Positions 63,419 to 64,000 of a stretch of DNA of 64,000 bases are shown one piece after another (position 1 is the stretch's first letter; each line of letters opens with the position of its first letter). The translations under genes were made by a program, and so were the position numbers. This stretch comes from Sphingobacterium sp. CZ-2. GTDB taxonomy: Bacteria > Bacteroidota > Bacteroidia > Sphingobacteriales > Sphingobacteriaceae. Location of the stretch: NCBI RefSeq assembly GCF_004526235.1, contig NZ_CP038159.1, positions 3,348,001-3,412,000 of the forward strand, read 5' to 3'. The notes under the pieces are model-generated. The model was not told where the DNA came from. It did no database searches and was given only the letters and a program-made list of their open reading frames with translations.

Positions 63419-64000
63419 TTAGAATTTCAAAGAAATACTTCCCCCAAAGTAACGTGAAGGAGGTGTTTGACCTAATGTCGTAATGCCCACGGCATTAGAA
63501 TCGGAGAAACTGTATTCTGGATCGGTGTAAATATTAGATGCTGGTGTCCACATAAATAGGTTTCTTCCTTGAACACTTAATTGGACTCCCTTAATATATT
63601 TTGTGCCAGCTAATAAGCTGGAAGGCAAGGAATAGCCTAATGCAACTTCACGGATTTTCCAGAAGTCTCCACGATAAATGTAATTTTCAGCAATATCACG
63701 GTTATAAGAACCTGCTGCCCAAAAACCAGCACCACCATCCCTAACTGTTATATTTGTATTTTCTACATACTCACCATTATCATCCATATAAACAGAATTA
63801 GGGATAACAAAACGGTCACGATCATAATAAGCTGTACGGATAGAAGAACCTGAGAAATCTAAAGTACTTGCGGCGTTATTATAAATATAATAACCACCCC
63901 TATATTCCGCAACAATGTTTAAAGAAACATTCTTATAGTTCATATATGTATTTAAACCAACTCTATGCTTAGGAGTGGCTCGTCCAAAAATCTTTGGAGT
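63419..64000 (-). CDS. SusC/RagA family transporter, C-terminal part, runs off the window (operon 3)
   Basis: The minus-strand frame stays open through position 64000. The visible 194 residues are the barrel end of a SusC-like protein, from TPKIFGRATPKHRVGLNTY to PSRYFGGSISLKF. GRNLFMWTPASNIYTDPEYSFSDSN matches the operon 2 SusC region GRNLFMWLPKENIYTDPEFS, showing that these two transporters are homologous at their ends. The start and promoter lie outside the window. Confidence 0.9.
   Translation of the reverse strand, partial: TPKIFGRATPKHRVGLNTYMNYKNVSLNIVAEYRGGYYIYNNAASTLDFSGSSIRTAYYDRDRFVIPNSVYMDDNGEYVENTNITVRDGGAGFWAAGSYNRDIAENYIYRGDFWKIREVALGYSLPSSLLAGTKYIKGVQLSVQGRNLFMWTPASNIYTDPEYSFSDSNAVGITTLGQTPPSRYFGGSISLKF

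Overview
The window looks like chromosome of a Bacteroidota bacterium, most likely Sphingobacteriaceae (Sphingobacterium or Pedobacter-like). The evidence is three tandem SusC/SusD pairs, promoters of the Bacteroidota type (TTTG, about 19-20 bp, TAnnTTTG), DUF3127, DUF4271, DUF2723 and DUF1735 proteins, almost no Shine-Dalgarno sequences, and rho-independent terminators that often serve convergent genes. No rRNA, tRNA, CRISPR array, transposase or phage gene was found.

Layout. 0-8.2 kb: a DUF3127 protein with an SSB-like tail, a 2OG-Fe(II) oxygenase, then a MarR-led fatty-acid beta-oxidation operon (marR, fadN-like, thiolase, acyl-CoA dehydrogenase) interrupted by a four-helix-bundle (23S IVP-like) gene between inverted heptanucleotide arrays. 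8.3-11.3 kb: repeats and three PAS-LuxR regulators sharing an 18-bp palindromic upstream site. 11.3-15.6 kb: a minus-strand run of FAD oxidoreductase, an internally deleted DUF1016 nuclease gene, a TIGR01777 epimerase and a YeiH transporter. 15.9-22.1 kb: a thioredoxin-fold protein, dnaK, DUF2459, a nucleotidyltransferase and a HerA-like ATPase. 22.3-25.1 kb: a small protein, a SulP transporter and a beta-carbonic anhydrase, probably a bicarbonate module. 25.1-34.9 kb: a dense repeat cluster, a degenerate FAD protein, glnS, a DUF2723 membrane protein, a small exported protein, metF behind a SAM-I riboswitch, and rpsP-rimM. 35-42.8 kb: an AddA/AddB-like helicase-nuclease pair, a DsrE-like protein and a JmjC-like cupin. 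43-49.3 kb: hemD, DUF4271, tag, hpt, an AsmA-like/GT51 fusion and an Mrp ATPase. 49.5-64 kb: three consecutive minus-strand SusCD operons, each closed by a terminator, two with near-identical promoter-leader sequences.

The most unusual content lies between genes. Several unrelated short-period families occur: 7-bp TAGATNA arrays that touch gene stop codons with fixed polarity, 11-bp arrays that fold back, 17-bp arrays growing out of a palindromic element, and two palindrome families nested inside one another. Other points of interest are the IVP-like cassette splitting the fad operon, the DUF1016 gene that has lost its nuclease core in frame, the shared LuxR operator, the palindrome at the marR start site and the duplicated SusC leader. 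Functions are assigned from remembered family motifs; no database search was run.
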